A DNA stretch of 32,795 nucleotides from Geitlerinema sp. S16 (GTDB lineage Bacteria; Cyanobacteriota; Cyanobacteriia; Cyanobacteriales; Geitlerinemataceae). Within the stretch, counting starts at the first letter, position 1, and each line of letters begins with the position of its first letter. The stretch spans positions 1-32,795 of the forward strand of contig JAABST010000048.1 in NCBI GenBank assembly GCA_011390275.1, given 5' to 3'. Positions 17,093-24,737 of the stretch are shown here, piece after piece. The position numbers were made by a program, and so were the translations under genes. Below the pieces are notes generated by a model. The model did no database searches and was not told the origin of the DNA. It saw nothing but the letters and a program-made list of their open reading frames with translations.

Positions 17093-20000
17093 ATGCCGGA
17101 CATCTCTATTTTTTTCCTGCCCACGCCCTCCTGTCTTGACCCAGAACCGGCGTTACGATCAGTCTTGGCGAGCGAGTTTCAGGATTGGGAATTGTGGGTT
17201 CCCGAGACGATCGCGGCGGCAAGCTGGCTGCAAGATCCCCGTGTGCGATCGTGGATCTGGCCAGAATTGAGCCGCGCGATTGATACGGGAGCTGCGTTCG
17301 ATTTGCACGCTGCGATGCTTGCGGGAGTGAAACAGTCGCAGGGGCGCTATCTGGCCTGGATCGAAGCGCGTCACTGCTGGTCGCCGACGAAGCTGGGTAC
17401 GCAGTATGCGGCGATCGAGGCCGCGCCGGACGCGGCGATCGTCTGGAGCGGTGTTACAGACGCGATCGCCTCAATCGCGGGGGCAGAGGTTGATCGCCAT
17501 CCCAGTCAAGCGTGCGACGCCCAAGGCGATCCAATCTCGGCAGATTTAGCCCTGCGGCTCGCGGGCGTGGACGTTTTGGAAGGGTGGTCGAATGCGCTGG
17601 TGCGCCGATCGTGCTGTGAGACGTTGCCGCCCGACGGGACACAGGTCGATTTGCCGGTCACCCCCGAGACGCTAACGCTGGCGAGTGTGGATTGGTTTGG
17701 GCGTCTGGCGATCGGACAGTCGGCGATCGGACAGTCAGCGATCGGACAGTCAGCGATCGGACAATCGGCGATCGCGATCAAGGCGCGAGACATCCTAGAG
17801 ATCGCGCCCCTGTCGAACCGTCACTGGAATGACTTACAGGCGCGGACGCTGCTTTCCGATCGCATTCTGGCGCGGCAAATCGATCGGCTCCAGCGGAAAA
17901 CTGGCGAAACGTTATTCGAGGACTGGCAGGCCAAGGCACGGAGCAATCGCCAAAAGTTACTGGTGGCAGACGCGATCGATCAGCTCTATGCCGTCGGTCA
18001 AGCCGGGAAGGTCGGCACCACGGCGGCCATCGGACGGGACGGCTCGACGGATGATTTGCCAGACAGTGCGGGAGAACATGACGCGATCGCCGCGATCGAA
18101 GCTTTGTCGGCATACCTCCATCAGGGGCTGCGATCGCTCCGCAACAATCCTGATCGTCACGCCCTCGCGGCTCTACACGACGCTACGATCCGCGCGATCG
18201 CCCTACACAACCCCGCCGCGACCAGCCTCGATATCGGCTTACGACCGCCCAATCCGGCGCCTCAGTGGCGGGCGGCGCTGGCACACGACCCCATCCCCAA
18301 TCTATCGATCGGTGTCCCCGTCTACAACGGCGAAGCGACGATCGCCGCGACTTTGGATTCGATTTTGGCGCAAACGTACGTCGATTTCGAGTTGATCGTC
18401 ATCGATGATGGTTCGACCGATCGCACGGCGGACATCGTCGCTCGCTTCGACGATCCGCGCTTGCGATTGCTGCGGTTTGAAAATGCAGGACTGGCCGCTA
18501 GCCGCAATCGCGCGATCGCGGCGGCACGCGGTCGCTATCTCTCGTTTATCGATGCTGATGACCTCTGGACGCCTGAGAAGCTCGCCGACCAGTATCGCGC
18601 CCTGGAAAACGCACCGCGTGCCGCCGTCGCCTACAGCTTCACGGACTACATCGATGCGGCGGGACATTGGCTGCGATCGGGAAGTCACATCACCCTCAAC
18701 GGCGACGCCTTGGGGCATTTGCTCCTGACGGATTTTCTCGAAAATGGATCGAATGCCCTGATTCGGCGTGCAGCTTGTCACAACGTCAATGGCTTTGATG
18801 AAAGCTTGCTTGCGGCTGAAGATTGGGACTTCTTTTTAAAGCTCGCGGCTCGCTATCCGTTTGTGTGTGTACCGAAGCCCCAGATTCTCTATCGCTTGAC
18901 CGACTCCGCGATGTCGTTTGATATCGAGCGACAGGAACGATCGTGCTTGACGGTACTCGATCGCGCCTTTGAGTCCGCCCCCGAACCGTTTCGACGTCTG
19001 AAATCCCAGAGCCACAGCAATCTCTACCAATACCTCGCCTACCGCGCTCTCAAAGCCTCACCGACCCCAGACAACCGACAGATCGCCCTGCGCTGTCTCC
19101 GCACGGCGATCGCCATCATGCCCCAGGCCAAATTGCACGGCGATCGCTGTGGGGATTTCCTGGCCGCCTGTGAGCTGTATGCAAATGACGATCGCGCTGC
19201 GCTGCCGCCAACCTTTCAACCGGCTGACCTCTTCGAGCTAACCGACTCTAGCCCCTATCCCCTCGTCTCGGTGATCATCCCCGCCTACAACGGCGCGAAA
19301 ACGATCGTCGAGACGATCGCCAGCGTTCAAGCGCAAACCCTGCGCGACTGGGAGATTATTTTGATCGATGATGGGTCAACGGACGAGACGGCGGCGATCG
19401 TCGAGGCGATCGGCGATCCACGGATTCAGGTGTATCGCTATCCCAATGCGGGGCAGGGCGAAAGCCGCAACCGGGGCGCCTGCCACGCCACGGGCGAATT
19501 TTTCGCGTTTCTCGATGCGGATGATCTGTGGTCATCGGACAAGCTCGAACGGATGGTCAAGGCGATCGGCGAAAACCCCAAAGCAGCGGTGGCCTACAGT
19601 TGGATTGACCATATTGACGAAGACGGGCGCTTCATGGCGCGGGGTTGCGATTACACGCGGCAGGGCTATGTGTACGACAAGTTATTGCTGAGTGATTTCA
19701 TTGCGGGCGGTTCAAACCTGATGCTGTGGCGCGGGGCGTTTGGCATGGTGGGCGGTTTTAATCCAGATTTGCCACCCGCCGAGGATCGCGATATGTGGCT
19801 ACGATTGGCCGAAAAATTTCACTTTGTGGCGATCGAGGCTCCCCTGCTGAAATATCGCCAAGTGCCGCAATCTCAATCGGCCAACGTCACGCGCATGGAG
19901 CGATCGCAGCGTCGCGTCATCGAAGCGGCTTTCGATCGTGCCCCGGACAATTTTCCCTTTACAAAACTGCCCGAACTCCTGCCCTACTACAAGCGCCAGG

Positions 20001-20329
20001 TTCTTGCCAACAGTTACAAATATCTGACGTTTAAACAGCTCGATGCGCCCGTCAATCAAGACTCAGCCCGTATCGCGCTACAGCTCTTTCAAGTCGTACT
20101 CGACAACGAACCGACCCTAATCCAACAACATCGCCGTTTCATCGTCAAACTCTGGCTACGCATTTGGCTCGCGACGTTACTGCCGCCGCCGATCATGGCT
20201 CGATTGTTTCAGCGATTTCGCACCTTCCACCGCCTACATCGCGATCTTCTGGGCTATACCCGTATGAGCCTGCGCGATCTGCTGCCGGAGGATTTACGAC
20301 AGCGCTATGCGAAGCTGACCGACGGCTAA
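17093..20329 (+). CDS. Three-module GT2 family glycosyltransferase
   Basis: A 1078-residue cytosolic protein with three GT-A/GT2-like modules. Module 2 (about 403-640) has SIGVPVYNGEATIAATLDSI, IDDGSTDRT and the metal-binding D487-A-D489. Module 3 (about 724-950) has SVIIPAYNG, IDDGSTDET and D808-A-D810. Both also have the E-D-x-D/E-R-D catalytic-base region (AAEDWDFFLKLA, PAEDRDMWLRLA). Module 1 (about 3-200) follows the same plan (VLASEFQDWELWV, GRYLAWIEARHCWSPTKL, ALVRRSC), but its DXD position reads E91-A-R93 and IDDGS is missing, so it is probably inactive. Modules 1 and 2 are joined by four AIGQS repeats and an alpha-helical region (230-400). The C-terminus is helical and basic. A role in building a repeating surface polysaccharide or protein glycan is inference. 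It diverges from a GT4 gene. Confidence 0.88.
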   Translation: MPDISIFFLPTPSCLDPEPALRSVLASEFQDWELWVPETIAAASWLQDPRVRSWIWPELSRAIDTGAAFDLHAAMLAGVKQSQGRYLAWIEARHCWSPTKLGTQYAAIEAAPDAAIVWSGVTDAIASIAGAEVDRHPSQACDAQGDPISADLALRLAGVDVLEGWSNALVRRSCCETLPPDGTQVDLPVTPETLTLASVDWFGRLAIGQSAIGQSAIGQSAIGQSAIAIKARDILEIAPLSNRHWNDLQARTLLSDRILARQIDRLQRKTGETLFEDWQAKARSNRQKLLVADAIDQLYAVGQAGKVGTTAAIGRDGSTDDLPDSAGEHDAIAAIEALSAYLHQGLRSLRNNPDRHALAALHDATIRAIALHNPAATSLDIGLRPPNPAPQWRAALAHDPIPNLSIGVPVYNGEATIAATLDSILAQTYVDFELIVIDDGSTDRTADIVARFDDPRLRLLRFENAGLAASRNRAIAAARGRYLSFIDADDLWTPEKLADQYRALENAPRAAVAYSFTDYIDAAGHWLRSGSHITLNGDALGHLLLTDFLENGSNALIRRAACHNVNGFDESLLAAEDWDFFLKLAARYPFVCVPKPQILYRLTDSAMSFDIERQERSCLTVLDRAFESAPEPFRRLKSQSHSNLYQYLAYRALKASPTPDNRQIALRCLRTAIAIMPQAKLHGDRCGDFLAACELYANDDRAALPPTFQPADLFELTDSSPYPLVSVIIPAYNGAKTIVETIASVQAQTLRDWEIILIDDGSTDETAAIVEAIGDPRIQVYRYPNAGQGESRNRGACHATGEFFAFLDADDLWSSDKLERMVKAIGENPKAAVAYSWIDHIDEDGRFMARGCDYTRQGYVYDKLLLSDFIAGGSNLMLWRGAFGMVGGFNPDLPPAEDRDMWLRLAEKFHFVAIEAPLLKYRQVPQSQSANVTRMERSQRRVIEAAFDRAPDNFPFTKLPELLPYYKRQVLANSYKYLTFKQLDAPVNQDSARIALQLFQVVLDNEPTLIQQHRRFIVKLWLRIWLATLLPPPIMARLFQRFRTFHRLHRDLLGYTRMSLRDLLPEDLRQRYAKLTDG
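17708..17767 (+). repeat. In-frame 4 x 15-bp tandem repeat built on a HIP1-like core
   Basis: Four tandem copies of GCGATCGGACAGTCR (copy 4 has one A for G change) begin at 17708, 17723, 17738 and 17753. They are followed by a partial fifth unit starting GCGATCGCGATC. The unit is a multiple of three, encodes AIGQS four times (residues 206-225), and joins the degenerate first GT2 module to the helical linker. Near-identity of the copies suggests recent slippage. Confidence 0.95.
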
Positions 20330-20565
20330 GTTCTCGGATCGGGTCTGTGTCCTTGCGAGGCAGCGGAATTTTTCGCGCCCTATAACCAAGATCTAGAGAC
20401 GTTGCTCGATCGCAAATTTAACTGGTGAGAGCGTGAATCATGTCGATGGGGAAAACGACTGAGTTAAGCTAGGAGCCGTATTCGCGATCGCGCGATCGCG
20501 ATTAATACCGCAATAACTGCCGCCATCGCGCCACCAACTAACTAGGTCGAACCCTCCGCGAGCTT

Positions 20566-23232
20566 ATGGGTGTTTTAACGTATCTCGGACCCTACGAAGT
20601 CGCCGTCAACGCGCCGACCGTCCTGTCTGGAACCTACCGACCGGCGGAAATCGCTAAGGTCACCGCCTCGATCGAGGACAAATACGGCCTTGCCGTGACT
20701 CATCGTCCCACTCAAGCAGCGTGGGAAATTCAGCTTGGGCGCGGTCTCAGCCAGGCGGGAGTGCGATGGATTCGGCTGCGGGGTCTCGACGTCAACGGAA
20801 AAATCGTCGAGGAATCGAAAATTTATCTCACGGTCAGCAGCACGCCACCGATCGCGGTGGATTCCGGCACGATCGAAATCCAGGCCACCACCTGGTTTAA
20901 AGCTGCGCCGACGAACTCCAGCGATCTCGACGATAACCAGCGCGTGCGAATCAGTGCCGGAACCAGCCTCACCATCCGTCGCTACGCCCTGAACGGCAAC
21001 CACATCGCCGTTGAACTGCAAAATCGTCTCTCGCCCGTCGGCACGTTTGGCTATATCTACGAGCCTCACGCCCAGCTAACCATCGGTGGCCTGCCGTTGG
21101 TGTTCGACGATCGCCGCCTGCCGGAACTAGGCGCCAATCAAACCATGATGTGGGTCAACCGCGACACACTGATCAAGCTCAAGCCCGACAGTTCCGCCGT
21201 GCTGTCCCCGCTACAAAAGGCAAAACTGACCGGCGGCCAGGTGTTTTTCATCAGTGGCTATGCGCCGGTACGCAATCATTTTCGGGTGACTCTGGCCGCC
21301 GGGATGGAGATTCCGCAGTTTGGTAATGCGGGCTACGTCTATGCGCCCCACGTCAAAATCAAGCGGGGGAATCAGTGGATTGCCTACGATACCAAGGCCA
21401 CCACATTAACTATGCTGCGATCGAGCGCCTTTAAAAAGCGTCCCGTTGATTCGTCCCTGCTGGCTGAAAACGAAGTTGCGACCCTGGCGGCGTGGCGGGT
21501 GTATGGGGTGAGCAGCTACGCGATCGAAGCCGGACATCTCAAAGCCTCGCTGACGGAAGAATTTCCCGGCTTCGGCAACACTGGCTATGTCTTTCTCAAC
21601 CACGTCAAACTCAACCGCGCGGGAGAGGATATCCGCCTCCTGCCCACCCTCAGCTACACCGGCCCTTCGGAAGTCCTCGCGAAACAGCCGACTACCCTCA
21701 CCGGCGAATTTAACCCCGCCGAAGTCAAAACCATCACCCTCAGCGCTGAGGGTAAATATCCTCTGCCGATCACGCTGAATACCGCGATCGGCTCCTGGGA
21801 AACCAAGCTAAACCAAGGGTTTCACGATGCCGGACTGCGTTGGTTACGCCTGAATGCCACCAATGCCCAGGGCAAGGCCGTCGATAGCCAGGTGATTTAC
21901 ATTACGGTCAGCGACACAACCGCGATCGCACCGGGCGATCTCTCTCTGGAAATCCTCCAAACCACCGTGTTTAAGGTTGCGCCCGTCGATGCCGCAGACC
22001 TGACGATCGAGCAAAAAATCGACCTCAAACCCGGTCAAACCCTACCCGTTCGTAACTATGGCCTCGTCGATGGTCACCTCAAACTTCGCCTCAACACCTC
22101 CATTACCCCCGTCGGCGATTTTGGCTACATCTTTGAAGACCACGCCCGCCTGAAAAAAGGCAACAGCGTCCTTCATTTTGACCTCGAAGACGTACCCGAC
22201 ACCCCCATTAGCGGTCAAATGGTTGTCCGTGAAACCACGTTTTTCAAAGTCAGCCCCGTCGATTCCGGCAGCTTAAACACCAATCAGAAAGTACGCCTGT
22301 TCCAAGGTCAAACCTTTGGCTTACTCGGCTACGCTTCCACCTCGGGACACTTTCGTGTCACTCTCAGCAATTCCGTTCCCGGCTTCGGTAACGTCGGTTT
22401 TGTCTATTGGCGACACGTCTCGCTGCTGCAAAATCGCCAAACCCTCGCCTACGATCCCCAATCCCTCACCGTCACTATTCGTCAGCCCACTGTCCTTAAA
22501 CGCAAACCCATTTCCTCTAGCTCGCTATCGAGCACGGATAAAACGACGCTGCCCCTCGGTCGGATTTACGGTGTCGCGAGCTATGAAACTGATATCGAGT
22601 CGAATCATGTGCGCGTCTCGCTGACGGAGGAAATCCCCGGCTATGGCAACACGGGCTATTTATTCCCGGAGCATATCTGGTTACGCCAAGGCAGTAAAAC
22701 GATCGAGATTTTCCCGCAGTTACCGAAGCGCATCGAGTTAAACGTACCGTATTTCTCACAGCGTAATAACCCGCGTTTTTACTGGTCAACCTGTAACGTC
22801 ACCTCGATCGCGATGGCGCTGTACTACTACGGTATGCGTCCGCAGTATAGCGATCAGCTCGAAGATGAATTATTGCAGTGGATCTTGACGCGCTACGGCG
22901 AAGGGGCGCAAACCGATCATTCAGTCATGAGCGCAATGATCAAAGCCTATGGTTACAAGACGAGCTTTAGCACCACGCGTAAGTGGGGCGAGATTGACGC
23001 TGAAATCGCGGCGGGGCATCCGGTGGTACTCGCGGGGGATTTCACCGCGACGGGGCATATTTTGACGGTCATCGGCTACCGTCCGGAGGGATTAATTGTC
23101 AATGATCCCTGGGGCAATGCGCTGACGGGCTATCGCAATACCGAAGGCCGTAAGCTGCTCTACCCGAATGCCTATTTAAATAACGTTTGCGGGCCGAATG
23201 GCAACATTTGGGCGCACTTTATCGAGCCTTAA
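20566..23232 (+). CDS. C39-like cysteine peptidase with duplicated Ig/SH3-like repeat array
   Basis: An 888-residue protein. The C-terminal domain (about 722-888) is a papain-fold, C39-like peptidase: LNVPYFSQRNN, nucleophile C743 in STCNVTSIAMALYYYG, H831 in TGHILTVIGY, and N846-D847-P-W-G. Ahead of it lie two copies of one long unit. Each has an Ig-like domain (4-91 and 362-449) followed by three SH3-like repeats of about 70 residues (102-172, 193-266, 280-350; then 460-530, 551-622, 635-706). The two units are offset by 358 residues almost without indels. The repeats carry T/V-F-K-x-x-P-x-D/N-S-S near the start and F-G-N-x-G-Y-x-x-x-x-H near the end. No signal peptide is seen, and an in-frame TAA 27 bp upstream fixes the ATG. 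The Nudix gene starts 3 bp after the stop. The substrate is unknown. Cell-wall or surface binding by the SH3-like array is inference. Confidence 0.85.
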   Translation: MGVLTYLGPYEVAVNAPTVLSGTYRPAEIAKVTASIEDKYGLAVTHRPTQAAWEIQLGRGLSQAGVRWIRLRGLDVNGKIVEESKIYLTVSSTPPIAVDSGTIEIQATTWFKAAPTNSSDLDDNQRVRISAGTSLTIRRYALNGNHIAVELQNRLSPVGTFGYIYEPHAQLTIGGLPLVFDDRRLPELGANQTMMWVNRDTLIKLKPDSSAVLSPLQKAKLTGGQVFFISGYAPVRNHFRVTLAAGMEIPQFGNAGYVYAPHVKIKRGNQWIAYDTKATTLTMLRSSAFKKRPVDSSLLAENEVATLAAWRVYGVSSYAIEAGHLKASLTEEFPGFGNTGYVFLNHVKLNRAGEDIRLLPTLSYTGPSEVLAKQPTTLTGEFNPAEVKTITLSAEGKYPLPITLNTAIGSWETKLNQGFHDAGLRWLRLNATNAQGKAVDSQVIYITVSDTTAIAPGDLSLEILQTTVFKVAPVDAADLTIEQKIDLKPGQTLPVRNYGLVDGHLKLRLNTSITPVGDFGYIFEDHARLKKGNSVLHFDLEDVPDTPISGQMVVRETTFFKVSPVDSGSLNTNQKVRLFQGQTFGLLGYASTSGHFRVTLSNSVPGFGNVGFVYWRHVSLLQNRQTLAYDPQSLTVTIRQPTVLKRKPISSSSLSSTDKTTLPLGRIYGVASYETDIESNHVRVSLTEEIPGYGNTGYLFPEHIWLRQGSKTIEIFPQLPKRIELNVPYFSQRNNPRFYWSTCNVTSIAMALYYYGMRPQYSDQLEDELLQWILTRYGEGAQTDHSVMSAMIKAYGYKTSFSTTRKWGEIDAEIAAGHPVVLAGDFTATGHILTVIGYRPEGLIVNDPWGNALTGYRNTEGRKLLYPNAYLNNVCGPNGNIWAHFIEP

Positions 23233-23235
23233 CCG

Positions 23236-23706
23236 ATGTCTGAATCGATATCTGAACTGGTCTCTGTCGCGATCGCCATTCTCTACCAGGGCGATCGCTA
23301 CCTAATGCAGCTCCGCGACGATAAACCCGAGATCGTCTACCCCGGCGTCTGGACGTTTTTCGGTGGGCACATGGAACCCGACGAAGATCCCGAAGTTGCC
23401 GTATTACGCGAACTCGAAGAGGAAATCGGCTACACTGCGCCGCACGTGACGCTGTTCGAGTGTCGGACAGAAGCGGGGATTAAGCGTCATGTGTTTTACG
23501 CGCCGCTGACGGTGGGGCTGGATGATTTGACGCTGATGGAAGGTTGGGATTTTGGGCTGTGGACAGCGGACGATGTGCGGCGTGGCGATCGCTATTCTGA
23601 TGTCGCCGGACAAACCCGCCCGATCGGTAAACCGCATCAACAAATCTTACTGAACTTCATCGATCGCATCGCGCCACAGCTTACCGATTCATCTCCCTCT
23701 GATTAA
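23236..23706 (+). CDS. Nudix hydrolase
   Basis: A 156-residue cytosolic Nudix enzyme, cleaving nucleoside diphosphates linked to another moiety. The Nudix box is perfect: G44-x5-E50-x7-R58-E-L-E-E62-E63-I-G65-Y. The Mg-binding glutamates are E62 and E63, with E59 adjacent. The strand before it (YPGVWTFFGGHME) and the overall length are those of single-domain ADP-sugar or NTP-type Nudix proteins, but the substrate cannot be read from the box. The ATG is 3 bp after the stop of the C39-like peptidase gene, so the two are almost certainly one transcript and perhaps translationally coupled. The gene converges with the next minus-strand gene, with 8 bp between the stops. Confidence 0.92.
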   Translation: MSESISELVSVAIAILYQGDRYLMQLRDDKPEIVYPGVWTFFGGHMEPDEDPEVAVLRELEEEIGYTAPHVTLFECRTEAGIKRHVFYAPLTVGLDDLTLMEGWDFGLWTADDVRRGDRYSDVAGQTRPIGKPHQQILLNFIDRIAPQLTDSSPSD

Positions 23707-23714
23707 TCAACCAC

Positions 23715-24545
23715 TCAGCGATTAGGCACACCCGTCAGCGAGACCGTTGCTAGAACCCTCTCTTCTCCGCTGCCCGTCAAGAGCTTCCATAGGGGAGCGA
23801 TCGTGATCGCCACGGCCTGCTGGTTTTCGTCCACCTGTTTCAAGGCGCGTTTATCTTCCTGAAACGCGATCGAACCAAAAGCCGCCCCGAGCAGCACCCC
23901 GATAATGGCGATCGCCTCTGGTGGTTGTGCCTGACGCCGCGCTAATTTACACGCGGAGCTGTACCACGGCAATTGACAGGCGATCGCTGTACTCGTCCAG
24001 AAGAGATCGCCATCCTGACGGGTCATCGAATATTTTGTAAGTTGCAGCTCGGTCAGCGCCTGGGGCGAGAACTCTCGAAGCGCGGCGATCGTTGTTTTGC
24101 GTTTTAGGGGGAGCCAAACCGTACGCCCTGGCGGTTCACGCAGGAAACTACGCAGCATGATCGTAAAGACATCAATTCCCGCCCGCGTTTCCTCTGGGCA
24201 ATCCGCACTTAACGTCTCGCGCCAAATCGCCAAAATCTCATCTCGATCGCACCAGCAAAAGACCCCAATCACCAGCGCAAAAATACGCTCCAGGCTGGAT
24301 CGAGTTCTATTCCCCCAGGTTTCGGCCACGACCTTGGCGATTAGATCCCGTTGACCCCGACTCCATTGATCCTGGGGGGAATCTTGCAGTTTATGGTGCA
24401 GCCGAATGACGCTCGCGACCCAGGTTTGCAAATGTGGGACATCTTCGATCGCGATTTCAGTATCAGGTTGAGCAACTCGTTCGGCAGAAGAAACCAGACC
24501 CAGAATCATTCCCAGCAGACGATCATAAAGAGATGCAACTAGCAC
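23715..24545 (-). CDS. Unknown helical protein, faintly like ADP-ribosylglycohydrolase
   Basis: A 276-residue, mostly alpha-helical protein that I cannot assign firmly. The N-terminus (SLYDRLLGMILGLVSS) resembles the opening R-x-x-G-x-L-x-G-L-A-x-G-D helix of ADP-ribosylglycohydrolases. The late segment PPEAIAIIGVLLGAAFGSIAF resembles their A-x-x-G-x-x-x-G-A-x-x-G helix. The metal-binding T/D-D-T/D and D-x-D-T/S motifs of that family are not visible, so if related it would be a non-catalytic member. There is no signal peptide. It is on the opposite strand to the Nudix gene, ending 8 bp from it, and 192 bp downstream of the cyclase gene on the same strand. A GCGATTAGAT tandem duplication (24548-24567) lies immediately before its start. 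Confidence 0.6.
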   Translation of the reverse strand: MLVASLYDRLLGMILGLVSSAERVAQPDTEIAIEDVPHLQTWVASVIRLHHKLQDSPQDQWSRGQRDLIAKVVAETWGNRTRSSLERIFALVIGVFCWCDRDEILAIWRETLSADCPEETRAGIDVFTIMLRSFLREPPGRTVWLPLKRKTTIAALREFSPQALTELQLTKYSMTRQDGDLFWTSTAIACQLPWYSSACKLARRQAQPPEAIAIIGVLLGAAFGSIAFQEDKRALKQVDENQQAVAITIAPLWKLLTGSGEERVLATVSLTGVPNR

Positions 24546-24737
24546 GGCGATTAGATGCGATTAGATGTTGATTCAGAGATGCCTAAGCTTACTAGAGACC
24601 TTCGTGTTGGGATGTGAGATGAGTCACAGGATGTGAGCAAGAGCCAATTTAAACCGCTTTAAAACGGCTTTCTTGACTCAAACTCAGGTTGAAAATAGGT
24701 CACATTGAGTGGCCTAAAAGTGATCTAAAATTATGAT

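Noticed and set aside
17708..17767. Regular 15-bp repeats as a possible CRISPR array
   Set aside because: There are no spacers: the units are directly tandem, in frame with the glycosyltransferase, and too short.
20481..20500. Palindromic CGCGATCGCGCGATCGCG cluster as an operator or origin element
   Set aside because: It is two overlapping HIP1 octamers. Such sites occur all over the window, so there is no reason to give this one a special role.
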